DNA from: Rugalucina vietnamica
Lineage: Eukaryota; Mollusca; Bivalvia; Lucinida; Lucinidae
Reading direction: 5' to 3'
Assembly: GCA_964017185.1 (NCBI GenBank)
Contig: OZ024870.1
Location: forward strand, 57,972,312-58,036,311
DNA: 64,000 nucleotides
The notes under the pieces: generated by a model
The model's database searches: none
The model's input: the letters and a program-made list of their open reading frames with translations, nothing else
What the model was told of the DNA's origin: nothing
Shown: positions 21,569 through 32,059 of the stretch, in pieces
Layout: each line of letters opens with the position of its first letter
Numbering within the stretch: position 1 is the first letter of the stretch
Made by a program: the position numbers and the translations under genes

Positions 21569-22949
21569 TATTTTTCTCCTTGGCACCATATTCCCACCCG
21601 ACCACCCTTGAAACGCAGAAATGAAACGCGTATTTTCGGTCTGCATTTGAATGTTTGTAAAGTGTCGATGGACAGAAAAAACAGATCTAAAGGTAATGTG
21701 AAGGAAAATGACAAATTCAGAAGAACTATGTAGCAGAACGGTACCAAACAAGTAAATGGAAAGAGAGAGAAAAAAAAAACACGTACTTGTTACACTGACT
21801 TCAAAATACAATGTGTAAAGAGGTACACACACGACTGAGCCGACCGCTCCGACCCATTTCAGACAGAAAGGCAAAGAACCTGTACAGACTTATACTGGAC
21901 GAACCACTATTTTTTTTAATCCATTTCAAAGAATGCCAAAAGTACCCCATAAGCAACACATGTAGAAAACCTGTTTGCATAATTTTTGTATTACGTGTTT
22001 AAATGAATGGAATATAACCCGGTAAGTTTCTGCAAATGCTTGTCAGAAAACGGTATACAAAATGTTATAATAAGATGTTTTAAAGAACTTTAAATATTTA
22101 TTGAAACAAAGAAACTTGGCGTCTCAGTTGGCCACTTCACCGGCGCGACGATCCCAATACTGTTCTACTGTGAATTATCTTCACGATAAAGCTTCAGATC
22201 TGATTATTGGAAAAGGTCCCTCCTTTTCCACAGTGTTTACTTTGAATATGAAGAAAATTCTACCCATGATCGACTGCTCTCTCTCAATTACGCGTTTTGT
22301 CACACAAAGCGCTTAATAAAAACTAGTGACCCCATCTATACCGACCAGACAGTTAACCGCAATCAATTAAATTTATCCATTTTTGACACTCCCAGTCAAA
22401 TAGCGGTAAAATCTAGCAAGCAGTCTCGATCGTGGTGACTGCTTATCATAGCGCATCTAGGTTTAGATCGTAGATATCCTGACGAGGGGTACAGACACTA
22501 TAGGAACTCTATATGGCTGACTTTTAGTCCATCATATCGGTCCCGTGGGTCTGTTTCTGGTAGTATGGCTGCAGGTCAAAATTCAGAACTCTGTCACAAA
22601 TTGACTGCACTGCAAAATGGTTTTCTACACATCGACATATTGATTGTAATCGTGTTCCCTTTAGTATTGGCTTTGGTTCCATAACTTCAGAAATTTTGGT
22701 CAATGCCTTGAGTAACAGACACACACACTGGTCAAGCGTTCATAACAAGAAACGACATTCGTGTATAGGAAACGAAACTGAAACGTATGAGAATCGAAAT
22801 TAATGACAAACCAGAGAATCAACAACACTGAAATCTAGAGCAAAAGGAATCTCTTATAACAAATGGCTGCTGACCTTTTTATTGGTTTCTTTTTAAAGAA
22901 GCCAATTTGTTCTGTATATCTCTCTGTTGTACTTTGTCGCCTGACATAC
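21568..22949. other. Intergenic DNA, no recognised gene
   Basis: Just after the T tract, CATATTCCCACCCGACCACC matches the end of F7 at about 52760. The moderate-GC stretch 22420-22730 has a minus-strand frame of 66 codons that I cannot assign to any family. No RNA gene seen. Confidence 0.35.
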
Positions 22950-23440
22950 GTTTTTGGGAAAGGTCTTTAAAAAGGTACAAGTAGGCAAAGATCAGGAAAA
23001 GGCGCAATCAGAAAAAGATTCCCACTCCAAAAACCGAGGTGGGAAAAAACCAAACCAACAGTCAGGTACTTATACCATGAAACATATCGTAAGCCGAATG
23101 AGCAGCTATTTTCCCAATAGGTGGCCACTCAGTTACCTTAACTTAACTAAAAATATGAAAACATACATAAGGCGCCAACAGCACAAAAAAATTTTCAAAC
23201 ACCAAGACGTAAAACGAAAAGAACCACCACAGAAGTATCGACTTGGAACGATCAGTAACACAAAGTTACTGGCGGGCTTAAACCGGTTTTACATGGCCAT
23301 AACCTCACCCTCAGCTTCTGCAGTGGTTCATAACATTTAGTTAGTTATTCGGTCCTCGTGGTGAATCTCTAACTAGTCAATGAATAATCAAGAACAAACA
23401 AATAAATCATGATAAACATCCTGATGAATCAAAAACCAGG
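22950..23440 (-). repeat. F9 repeat copy 1 (reverse)
   Basis: The complement of the copy at 58310-58760. It includes AGGCAAAGATCAGGAAAAGG, GATTCCCACTCC, CGTAAGCCGAATGAGCAGC, GTGGCCACTCAGTTACC and, at 23245-23300, the complement of the module GTAAAACCGGTTTAAGCCC + hairpin AGTAAC/GTTACT + GTTCCAAG. An open plus frame of 128 codons crosses it, but the same DNA recurs elsewhere without conserving that frame, so it is not called a gene. Confidence 0.65.
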
Positions 23441-23572
23441 ACTCACAGACTGAGTAAGCTGCCCGACGATGGAGATCCCTGGGCGCCGAATAACCTACTA
23501 ACTCCGGAGCAAAAGAAAAACACCAGTTGGACCCCGGTGGGCCAAGCAACAGACAAGCAGCTCCGGCCCCAA

Positions 23573-23672
23573 CCAACTAAAATGAATAGCTTTATGTCGG
23601 GGCCATCATAGAGTCTGACGCCCGACCCACCGGCGTGCAATTAAAGAAGGCAGCATAGTTATCAACCATGAT
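23573..23672 (+). repeat. 100-bp block shared with 57767-57866
   Basis: AACTAAAATGAATAGCTTTA through TCATAGAGTCTGACGCCCGA, CCCACCGGCGTGCAATTAAA to ATCAACCATGATT is almost identical at both places. Only two differences were found by eye. Each block lies near an F9 copy, but F9 has opposite orientation at the two places. Confidence 0.8.
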
Positions 23673-24300
23673 TATCGAACGTGTTATCGAACGATTAAAC
23701 GTGTTATCGAAAAAAAAAAACTGTTTTGTGATGTTTCGTGACTGGTGCCTATGTCGGAATATGAAATGCATTGATTCCAGGTCCCTGTTATGCTTACTTG
23801 GTATTTCGGTATATATTCCAACATACACGTAAAACGTCTCCCTTACATTGACATGGCACTAGTGTCATATCTTTTCTTGTTTAAATAATGCTCAGAGAAG
23901 TACTACTGCATCAGTGTTCTACATGTAAAAATTGGACCACAAAAAGGTACTCATTATGTAAGTTACACTGTCAATATATCTAAACGATTTTATTTATAAT
24001 TTTTGTGTACTGGTGTTCGGACATAACCTGTAGTATAGGCAAATCGGCCATGGTTTTCTTAAAGAGCGTACTGTTCTAGGATATGTGCACTTTACTCCGT
24101 GGAATTTCATTCAGTTTTTAGAAAACTATGACCGATTTGCTAACTGGTTCTGTCCGAATAGTAATAAATAATAACTGATTAAAAGTCACGCGATTGTCCA
24201 CTTTGAACAAGTGTCCTGTAATTTCGAGAATTTATACAAGCGAGAACGTAAATAAACTTCTAAGCATTTTCTGGGCGGAATTGCGTACAGTATGCTTTGT
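23673..24300. other. AT-rich intergenic DNA upstream of the candidate promoter
   Basis: A short direct repeat of CGTGTTATCGAACG- and GTGTTATCGA-type sequence lies at 23680-23710. No exon is supported. Confidence 0.35.
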
Positions 24301-24310
24301 CAAGAAAATA

Positions 24311-24410
24311 TTACGTCATTGTTATTGCGTAATAAAAACAATTACGTCTCGTATGTTATTTCTTATAGCCCTAATTGTTTTCACATTCAGCTTCCGGTGC
24401 GCATGCGCGC
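24311..24410 (+). promoter_or_regulatory. Candidate promoter: CRE, C/EBP, ETS and NRF1-like sites
   Basis: TTACGTCA (24311), ATTGCGTAAT (24324, a C/EBP-type palindrome), CTTCCGG (24391, ETS core) and TGCGCATGCGC (24398, NRF1 consensus) are clustered. A perfect TGACGTCA follows at 24500. ETS plus NRF1 pairs are typical of TATA-less animal promoters. No transcript is proven. Confidence 0.5.
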
Positions 24411-24486
24411 TACGATATGTTGTGATTATGTGCAATCGAGAACCTAGAAAAGATTTAGAATTCGGAATAGCGAGTGACTTGAAAGC
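24411..24486 (+). other. Putative non-coding first exon
   Basis: The interval ends at AAAGC|GTAAGT, a strong donor (intron from 24487), about 80 bp after the NRF1-like site. The next plus-strand gene is the IAP at 32 kb. Linking the two is inference. If right, the LTR element at 24670 sits in its first intron. Confidence 0.3.
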
Positions 24487-24669
24487 GTAAGTTTGTAAAT
24501 GACGTCAAGTTTGTTTGTTTTGTCAAGAATGTTATTGTAGTAGATGTAAAGTTTTTCATTGTTATTTTGACCTAGATAGTGCTGGGTTTGCTTCGATGTA
24601 TAGGTAAAATTAAATTACTTCGACCGTGCCGATATGTTGATGGGACTGATGTGGGCCTACCTATGTTCT

Positions 24670-26018
24670 TGTGGCGACTTCAGAATCTAACCCCATGGTT
24701 TTGCAAAAGTATGTCCTAGTGTTGTGGTTGTATTTATCTTTTTTCGGTTGAAAACGAAAGTAGAAATCTAATTTTTGATCAATTTCCCGTTTGCTAGACG
24801 CTTACAGTTGGAAGACGCTCATTACTAGGTATATGGACCGTTGTGCAAGGAACGTCCGTTTGCACACGACGCCGCTAGATGGCGCGTGCTCCACCACTAT
24901 AAAAGCACGAGTTCGCACAGTTTTGGTTAGTTGTAAGCTGACCGCCAAAGAAACAACATTAAAATTAAATAATTTGTAGGGAATAACTGGAGTCAACAGA
25001 TAGGACTTTAGGCCAAAATATATAAGTATTAAAACTGTACATGACCATAGGTGCTAGATCGCCAGGTGGAGTGAACAGTAAATACAAAAATATTAGCTGC
25101 CTGGGTCGTATCTGTTCTGGGTATTCCCAAGTGTGGTGAACTGGATAGTGGTCCAGTAAAAGCTGAAATAGTGATTTCAGCAACTGAGATAGTGTTCTCA
25201 GTACTATTGCAATTTGGGTGGTCTGAGGCTTGATAACTTTGTTGAACTATCCTGGATGGTTTGAGGTTTTAGGGAGGTTTCGTTGGGTAGGTCTGGGGTG
25301 CTCCAGACGCGGTTTAAAGAGGAGGCTGTGAAGGAGAGTTATACAGGGGTAAACAGCTGGGACTTTAGGCCAAAGCTGCCTATGTCGCAGTTGTCCTGTA
25401 TATCTCTCAGTGCAGTGTTTGGACAGTGGTCCAGGTGTCATAGAGACAGTGGTCTCAGCTCTCAGACAGTGGTCTCAGAGGACAGTGATGGCGGACAGTG
25501 GTCCTAGTGCGGGTTTAGCCTCATGAAAGTAACATGAATGGGATGAATGATAGATACAGTGTATGGTTATGATGTCTCTACAACGCTTGGGTAGTTTCAA
25601 GTCAGAGTGGTCTGGACTGGTCTGAAAGACCAGTGGAACGTTCTTATATCGTTATAAACATTCAGTTATGATTGTTAATAAAGGGCCATGAACCTTATCA
25701 AGACCTAGGGCGAGGGTTGGGATCCCGTAAAACCGGTTTAAGCCCCCTAGTAATTGTATTACTAACCGTTCCAAGGCGGTGCTCTTGGTATCGTTCATGC
25801 CTGTCAGACCTTTCGAAGGGTCTTATTTAACTTAGTATTGGTTGAAGTCGATTTGAGTGACCTATTTCATTTCTTAGGTCAATTTTGCTATATGATTATT
25901 GTGTGGTGGCAGTATTTGTTTAAATGAGTAAAGTCATGGTCGCATTCAATGGTCGACCATGCATAAGTTTTGTTATCAGTAGTCTAGCCAGTCGGTTACG
26001 CTCGCTCGACACGTTACA
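24670..26018 (+). repeat. 5' LTR
   Basis: TATAAAA at 24898 is a good U3 TATA box and AATAAA at 25677 the likely poly(A) signal, placing R between about 24928 and 25700. Seven AGTG-loop hairpins lie in R, and the CCGGTTTAAGCCC module (about 25735-25790) in U5. Short frames within the LTR are repeated in LTR 2 and are not genes. Confidence 0.9.
25141..25504 (+). other. Array of stem-loops with invariant AGTG loop (LTR 1)
   Basis: Seven hairpins share the loop AGTG: CTGGAT-AGTG-GTCCAG (25141), CTGAAAT-AGTG-ATTTCAG (25163), ACTGAGAT-AGTG-TTCTCAGT (25183), GGAC-AGTG-GTCC (25421), GAGAC-AGTG-GTCTC (25443), CTCAGAC-AGTG-GTCTCAG (25461) and GGAC-AGTG-GTCC (25493). Stems differ but stay paired. The equivalent array in LTR 2 is 26892-27255. 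An eighth hairpin at 25616-25634 has loop GAA (ACTGGTCT/AGACCAGT). Confidence 0.8.
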
Positions 26019-26420
26019 AAATTGGTGGCAGCGGTGGGATAATGACAACTGCCGGACAGGTGTTGCCTTACCCACATAGTATCAGATTTAGGGAGGATAT
26101 CGGATGAGATCATTATTATTTGGGACCTTCATTTCTTAACTAATTTTGGTTAAAGATGCAAAGTCACAACTTCGTTTGTCTAAAAATTTATTCTTTCGGG
26201 CTATTGCAAAAGCCATATGTCAAATGGCCTTTTTCTCGAAATGGTTATATTGTTCAAATGCTTTGGCATTTTTTTAATGATTCAGACTTATGCTCAATTG
26301 AATGGTAGTGATTTTTCCTGCGGAACATGTACTTTTCGAAACTGGTTTGGCCTTTATTTTGACTATTTTCGGTGGATTATATTTTAAATTCGGGACGAAT
26401 TTTGACTAAGGAGGGGGTAA
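26019..26420 (+). other. Internal domain: tRNA-Leu PBS to polypurine tract
   Basis: Begins AAAT then TGGTGGCAGCGGTGGGAT and ends GACTAAGGAGGGGGTAA. The rest is AT-rich without any frame of note. Confidence 0.85.
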
Positions 26421-27769
26421 TGTGGCGACTTCAGAATCTAACCCCATGGTTTTGCAAAAGTATGTCCTAGTGTTGTGGTTGTATTTATCTTTTTTCGGTT
26501 GAAAACGAAAGTAGAAATCTAATTTTTGATCAATTTCCCGTTTGCTAGACGCTTACAGTTGGAAGACGCTCATTACTAGGTATATGGACCGTTGTGCAAG
26601 GAACGTCCGTTTGCACACGACGCCGCTAGATGGCGCGTGCTCCACCACTATAAAAGCACGAGTTCGCACAGTTTTGGTTAGTTGTAAGCTGACCGCCAAA
26701 GAAACAACATTAAAATTAAATAATTTGTAGGGAATAACTGGAGTCAACAGATAGGACTTTAGGCCAAAATATATAAGTATTAAAACTGTACATGACCATA
26801 GGTGCTAGATCGCCAGGTGGAGTGAACAGTAAATACAAAAATATTAGCTGCCTGGGTCGTATCTGTTCTGGGTATTCCCAAGTGTGGTGAACTGGATAGT
26901 GGTCCAGTAAAAGCTGAAATAGTGATTTCAGCAACTGAGATAGTGTTCTCAGTACTATTGCAATTTGGGTGGTCTGAGGCTTGATAACTTTGTTGAACTA
27001 TCCTGGATGGTTTGAGGTTTTAGGGAGGTTTCGTTGGGTAGGTCTGGGGTGCTCCAGACGCGGTTTAAAGAGGAGGCTGTGAAGGAGAGTTATACAGGGG
27101 TAAACAGCTGGGACTTTAGGCCAAAGCTGCCTATGTCGCAGTTGTCCTGTATATCTCTCAGTGCAGTGTTTGGACAGTGGTCCAGGTGTCATAGAGACAG
27201 TGGTCTCAGCTCTGAGACAGTGGTCTCAGAGGACAGTGATGGCGGACAGTGGTCCTAGTGCGGGTTTAGCCTCATGAAAGTAACATGAATGGGATGAATG
27301 ATAGATACAGTGTATGGTTATGATGTCTCTACAACGCTTGGGTAGTTTCAAGTCAGAGTGGTCTGGACTGGTCTGAAAGACCAGTGGAACGTTCTTATAT
27401 CGTTATAAACATTCAGTTATGATTGTTAATAAAGGGCCATGAACCTTATCAAGACCTAGGGCGAGGGTTGGGATCCCGTAAAACCGGTTTAAGCCCCCTA
27501 GTAATTGTATTACTAACCGTTCCAAGGCGGTGCTCTTGGTATCGTTCATGCCTGTCAGACCTTTCGAAGGGTCTAATTTAACTTAGTATTGGTTGAAGTC
27601 GATTTGAGTGACCTATTTCATTTCTTAGGTCAATTTTGCTATATGATTATTGTGTGGTGGCAGTATTTGTTTAAATGAGTAAAGTCATGGTCGCATTCAA
27701 TGGTCGACCATGCATAAGTTTTGTTATCAGTAGTCTAGCCAGTCGGTTACGCTCGCTCGACACGTTACA
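26421..27769 (+). repeat. 3' LTR
   Basis: Same length as LTR 1 (offset exactly 1751 bp along its length, so no indels). TATA box at 26649, poly(A) signal at 27428. At 27214 it carries the G that completes the CTGAGAC-AGTG-GTCTCAG stem. Confidence 0.9.
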
Positions 27770-27773
27770 TTCT

Positions 27774-28512
27774 CAATAATGCGATTTTGTCACGGTAAAC
27801 AATATACGACCACGTGCTTCACATTTCACTTGAAAAATGTGTAAAACAAAAATAGGTGTTATTGTTTATAAAACTTCCATCACTTGAGTTCATGCGGCAG
27901 GGTCAAAAAATTTACCGATACCAGATGATGTATTTAAATGAGGTTCCCCAAAGGGACTTCGCTTTATTTATTGGTTTTACATTCGGAGGCTACATAGGCT
28001 TATCTTCATTAAGCGCCTCTTTCCCCATTGTATGCCCCTTTCTTTGGTTTCCGGCTTGTGTGCCTAAAAATAGAATGCACTGCGGTAACCAGTCTGTTTG
28101 TTATTGTTTGGGTATGAATTTGTATTACATAAACAGGTAGTGATGCGGCTATATAGTTCCATATTTAATTTATATTTGAGAAGAAAGTTCTTATTTTGTA
28201 TAGACATATCAAGAACGATCTAAGTCGTACAATTGTTTTTACGAGTAAATTGTTTATTTTATTCCAATTACAATTTGGTTAACCTTGTTTATTATGACGT
28301 AATTATCTAACCCACGCTTAGGCCTACTTTTTTTGGCCTCATTAGCCATTTTGATTCTGAGTCAACAACAACAACAACAGACGCCTGGATTTCCTGTTAA
28401 TTTATGTATTAATAATTAATTTGCTAATATTTTGGTGAGTATTGTTGATGTTTTTGTCGTTATACCGCATTAGGGTTTGTACATATTTTAATAATCATGA
28501 ATTGGGCGGCAC
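27774..28512. other. AT-rich DNA, no recognised gene
   Basis: A (CAA)n tract lies at about 28363-28379. A 94-codon frame at 27856 is followed by an in-frame GGTAGTG but no acceptor context or family match was seen. Confidence 0.35.
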
Positions 28513-29168
28513 AGCGTAAGGCGACCAGTGATCGATCAGGGACCAGTGATCGATCAACTAGTGATTTTCGGCTATTAATTCTCAAAGGATACCTGAAGTA
28601 AATCTTATGCTAGTCTTAACTTAAAGCGCATTATATTACCTTACAAACACTGATTTAAATTTATTTTGGAAAGCTTTTCTATCTTGGATTTTCTTGCACT
28701 TTACGAAAAGGGGGTCTTAGTTGTACTGCTTAAAACTAAAAGCTGCGATTGTTCAATGAATTCTTCAAGATAAAACAGCTTGCATTCGTTCCGGCTGGCT
28801 AATTTTTATTAACTTTACTGCATACTAAGCAAATCTGATCCACATTCCAAATTGTATACACAGATACAAACAATACGTCACAACCCACGTGGTCTATATT
28901 ATCCAGGTAAGTCAGGTGACTTTCACGTGACTTCTTTCCACTTCCGGGTGGCAATAAAGCGACCCCAGTTCAATGAATGTGTAATGAATTGTAATGTTTT
29001 GATGTATTACAAATGTAAAATAATGTCAAAATATTACTTGTTCATAACAAATTACATTTCCAAATATTTTAGCGCATTAATTGATGTGTGTTTCTAGTTT
29101 AGTATTATAAGTATTTAGCGTTTACTTCCCGTGCGGGATTAAAAAGGTTTGCATCTCAGTCAATCAAA

Positions 29169-29202
<34 letters not shown>

Positions 29203-29283
29203 CGGTAGAAATCAGATATCAACATTGAATAATTTCTGTGTTTGAGCCGTGTTTGAAGCAATAAGTTTTAAACGAGTTTTATG

Positions 29284-29326
<43 letters not shown>

Positions 29327-31074
29327 TAAGCCGTTAGAAATTGGATGCTCTCTCTCTCTCTCTCTCTCTAGAGCACACGATTTAATTAGATCTATGTCTT
29401 GCATGCGGTGAAATAATAAAAACAACTCACTAACACTTTTTTCAGTCCGTGGAATAAATATAATTTATCCACAAGTTATAATAACTTTTTGAAGTGTATA
29501 CATTTTTATTTACGACACTGGAATCATAATTATCTTTTTCTAGATCTAATCCATGCGATATCAACACCTGTTATGACATTTCGACCGACTGAACACACAC
29601 GCCGGCTGCCCCGGGGACTCATTGATCCCTTTATTCATATAGTACCCCAAGAATGTGCCATTGTTGTTGTTGTTGTTTCTTAGAGTTCCCCCGCTTGTTT
29701 ATTCGGGGCACACGTGTTTTGACGTTACTTGGGCAAGTTAAGAGCTCAATTTAATTATTTCGGTGTTTCAATGTCTTTGAAGAGGGTGTAATAAATAATA
29801 ATTAAAGAAGCCGACTCTAATCATGATGTATGGGCATCGTAATTTGAGGTGTCATAAAACTGTCTTCAGTAGCTGAAACCGCGTTTCTTTCAAATTGATT
29901 ATGATCATCAATATGTGTATAGCCTTTGAATAGTTATTATTTAAACTGGACTTAGTTATATTTCAATTTGATTATTCAAATATAATTAATTAATTAATAT
30001 ATTCTTAAGAATGAAACAGATGGAGAAAAAGGAGCAAAAATTCTTCATAAAAAACGCTAAGATAAACGCACTTTTATTGATGTAAGGCTCTGTACAAACA
30101 AGGTCGGAAAAAGGAACACGGTACAAACAAGGTCGGAAAAGGAACAAGAACTAATTATTTATTTAATTGTTTATTACCTATTTTTATTTATTTATTTTTT
30201 TTTTATTTATTTATTTTTCCATTATGAATGATTTTTTACTCTGATTGCAGACGTGGCCGCATAATGGCGCAAATTGTTATTTAATTATAAGTCATATCTA
30301 AGTAATACATATTTTCGTTCGCGCGCGGATCCAACATCGTTTGCCCAAGGTGTGAGAAATTAAATTCTTTATAAAAGAGCCAAAGGCAAAAAATTATTTG
30401 TAATTTTGTATTTAAATGTCATTGTTTTTTCCTGATTGGGATGGCGGCACACATTTTACTTTAATTTAAACTCAGTAATGTATGTAAACAACATTGACCC
30501 GGAAATGTTTTTGCCACCCGGAAGTGAAAGTTTTAACCACAATGCAACGCGCACTACGTCATCGAGGTCAAGGTCAAATAATGTAAACAATAATATTGTA
30601 CCTGTCTATAGGACAACGCTGCGATTAATGGACAATTTTTGTGATTTTCGAGCTATTTTTTCAACAGTTTTCCATTGTTTCTATGGGCGTTTATGCTTTT
30701 TGACCACCTCATTTCGCTGCTTTATTTCTTTTAACTCACTGAAAATTTCCAAACTGTGTTTCAGGGCTAGAGGTAAACAATAATCATTCTTTCTAAAAAT
30801 GTACATACCTTCAAAGTTAGCCGCGGTTTCGGAGAGAAAAAGAAGGTGATCGATCACTGGTCCACCTGACCCTGATTCACGCTGTATGATGGTGGGTGTG
30901 TTAAAATGACGTCACTGAGAATGTGACGTGATGACGTCATAAATTGACATATTGAAAACATGGCGAAGGTTCAAGCTTGCATATGGTATGTACACATGCA
31001 TTCTCCACTGCATGTCTGATCCGCAAATTTATCAAACATGGCTATTTTCGATCGATCACTAGTCCCTTTACGCT
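28513..31074. mobile_element. TIR element with ATCGATC motifs (about 2.56 kb)
   Basis: Left end AGCGTAAGGCGACCAGTGATC and right end (reversed) AGCGTAAAGGGACTAGTGATC match. A second inverted pair, GGACCAGTGATCGATCA (28540) and TGATCGATCACTGGTCC (30847), and a third, ACTTCCGGGTGGCAA (28940) versus TTGCCACCCGGAAGT (30512), are nested inside. The interior has homopolymers and an unrecognised frame of 115 codons at 30436, but no transposase. Confidence 0.6.
29171..29370. repeat. Simple repeats: poly(T), poly(A), (TC)n
   Basis: About 29 T at 29171-29199, about 40 A at 29285-29324 and a CTCTCTCT tract at 29350-29369. These are prone to slippage and assembly error. Confidence 0.9.
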
Positions 31075-31785
31075 ACTATATAATTTTGCGCTTCGTTCAT
31101 CTTCTTTACAAGCGCGCCATGGAGGGCTGCGATTTTTTAGTCAATCTTGAATTCTTTTAAAATTTTGAAATGGCGCCACCAAAATTTTACCCAGAAGTGT
31201 TTCTAAAGGTCATAGGATTCTTGGAAGCGGACAAAAGTTAATGTCATTGGAATTTAAGGAGGTCTCCTAATGGAAAATTGTCTGTGTCCATTACCCGCCA
31301 AACTTGACTGTGAAAACCAGCACCGTTCAATACCCAGCTTAGTGACTCAGCAGGATACCACCGCGTCAAGAATGCGTTAGAGAAGTTGGAAAAGGTATCG
31401 AGATGTAGCTTTAGCTGTGCAACTGCAAGCTGCCGAATTTTGGGTTTTGGATACAGTTACTGTCTGAACACCATCTTTCAGAAACTGCATTTTTCAAAAT
31501 CTTACTTTTGTGAAACGCTGAAAAATATGACTATGTCATCTTTTTGCAACCCAAAAGTCGTAAAAAGTGCTGCAAAAATTTGAAAAATCGGTTTACAAGT
31601 AAAATAATTATGCCCAACAATTACCGTATTCGTTCTAATTAGCGCACAGTGCGCATAATTTTTCAAAATAACTTAAAGTTTAGGTAACAAAATATCGTTC
31701 TAATAAGCGCACACTACGAACGAAAACAACACATAAACCTCCATGTCAGAAATACCAATGATGATGTCATTCTGTATCGAAATCC
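31075..31785. other. Intergenic DNA with a small dispersed repeat
   Basis: The phrase CGTTCTAATTAGCGCACA (about 31631) recurs as CGTTCTAATAAGCGCACA (about 31695), a short tandem-like pair. A 65-codon frame at 31386 has no match I recognise. Confidence 0.4.
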
Positions 31786-32030
31786 AGGGCCGAGTTGTTC
31801 AAAACTAACGACGTCGTTAGTTAACGTTTCGTTAAAATTTCAAACATTAATATTACAAATACACTGTCATTTTTTGTTGAAAAAATGTGAGAATCCTTTG
31901 CACTGCAAAGGATTCTCACTTTTTTTCAACAAAAAATAACAGTGTATTTGTTACTTTTGCTGATATTTGCTTAACAAATTTATGTCTTAACGATATCGTT
32001 AAGCTAACGATGCTTTGAACAACTGGGTCC
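31786..32030. repeat. F3 MITE copy 2
   Basis: AGTTGTTCAAAACTAACGACG at the left and GCTTTGAACAACTGGGTCC at the right. The central hairpin GTGAGAATCCTTTGCA / TGCAAAGGATTCTCAC is perfect. It abuts the possible first visible IAP exon. Confidence 0.85.
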
Positions 32031-32059
32031 AGTTTAATATTTATCATCGCTTGATTTAG

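Larger units (their letters stand above)
24670..27769 (+). mobile_element. Complete non-autonomous LTR retroelement
   Basis: Two direct LTRs of 1349 bp (24670-26018 and 26421-27769) begin TGTGGCGACTTC and end ACACGTTACA (TG...CA). Two base differences were found by eye (25463 C / 27214 G; 25824 T / 27575 A). The flanking target duplication is TTCT (24666-24669 and 27770-27773). The internal 402 bp have a primer-binding site TGGTGGCAGCGGTGGGAT at 26023 and a polypurine tract AAGGAGGGGG ending just before LTR 2, but no gag or pol. The PBS is the complement of the 3' end of animal tRNA-Leu(UAG/AAG) including CCA. It must be mobilised in trans by a relative and inserted recently. Confidence 0.95.

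Noticed and set aside
21472-21874. Frames rich in lysine or phenylalanine
   Set aside because: They are translations of the poly(T) tract at 21518-21567.
22954-23340. 128-codon basic frame
   Set aside because: It lies in the F9 repeat; other copies of the same DNA do not keep the frame.
24791-27258. Four pairs of identical short frames
   Set aside because: They come from the two LTRs and have no gag/pol character.
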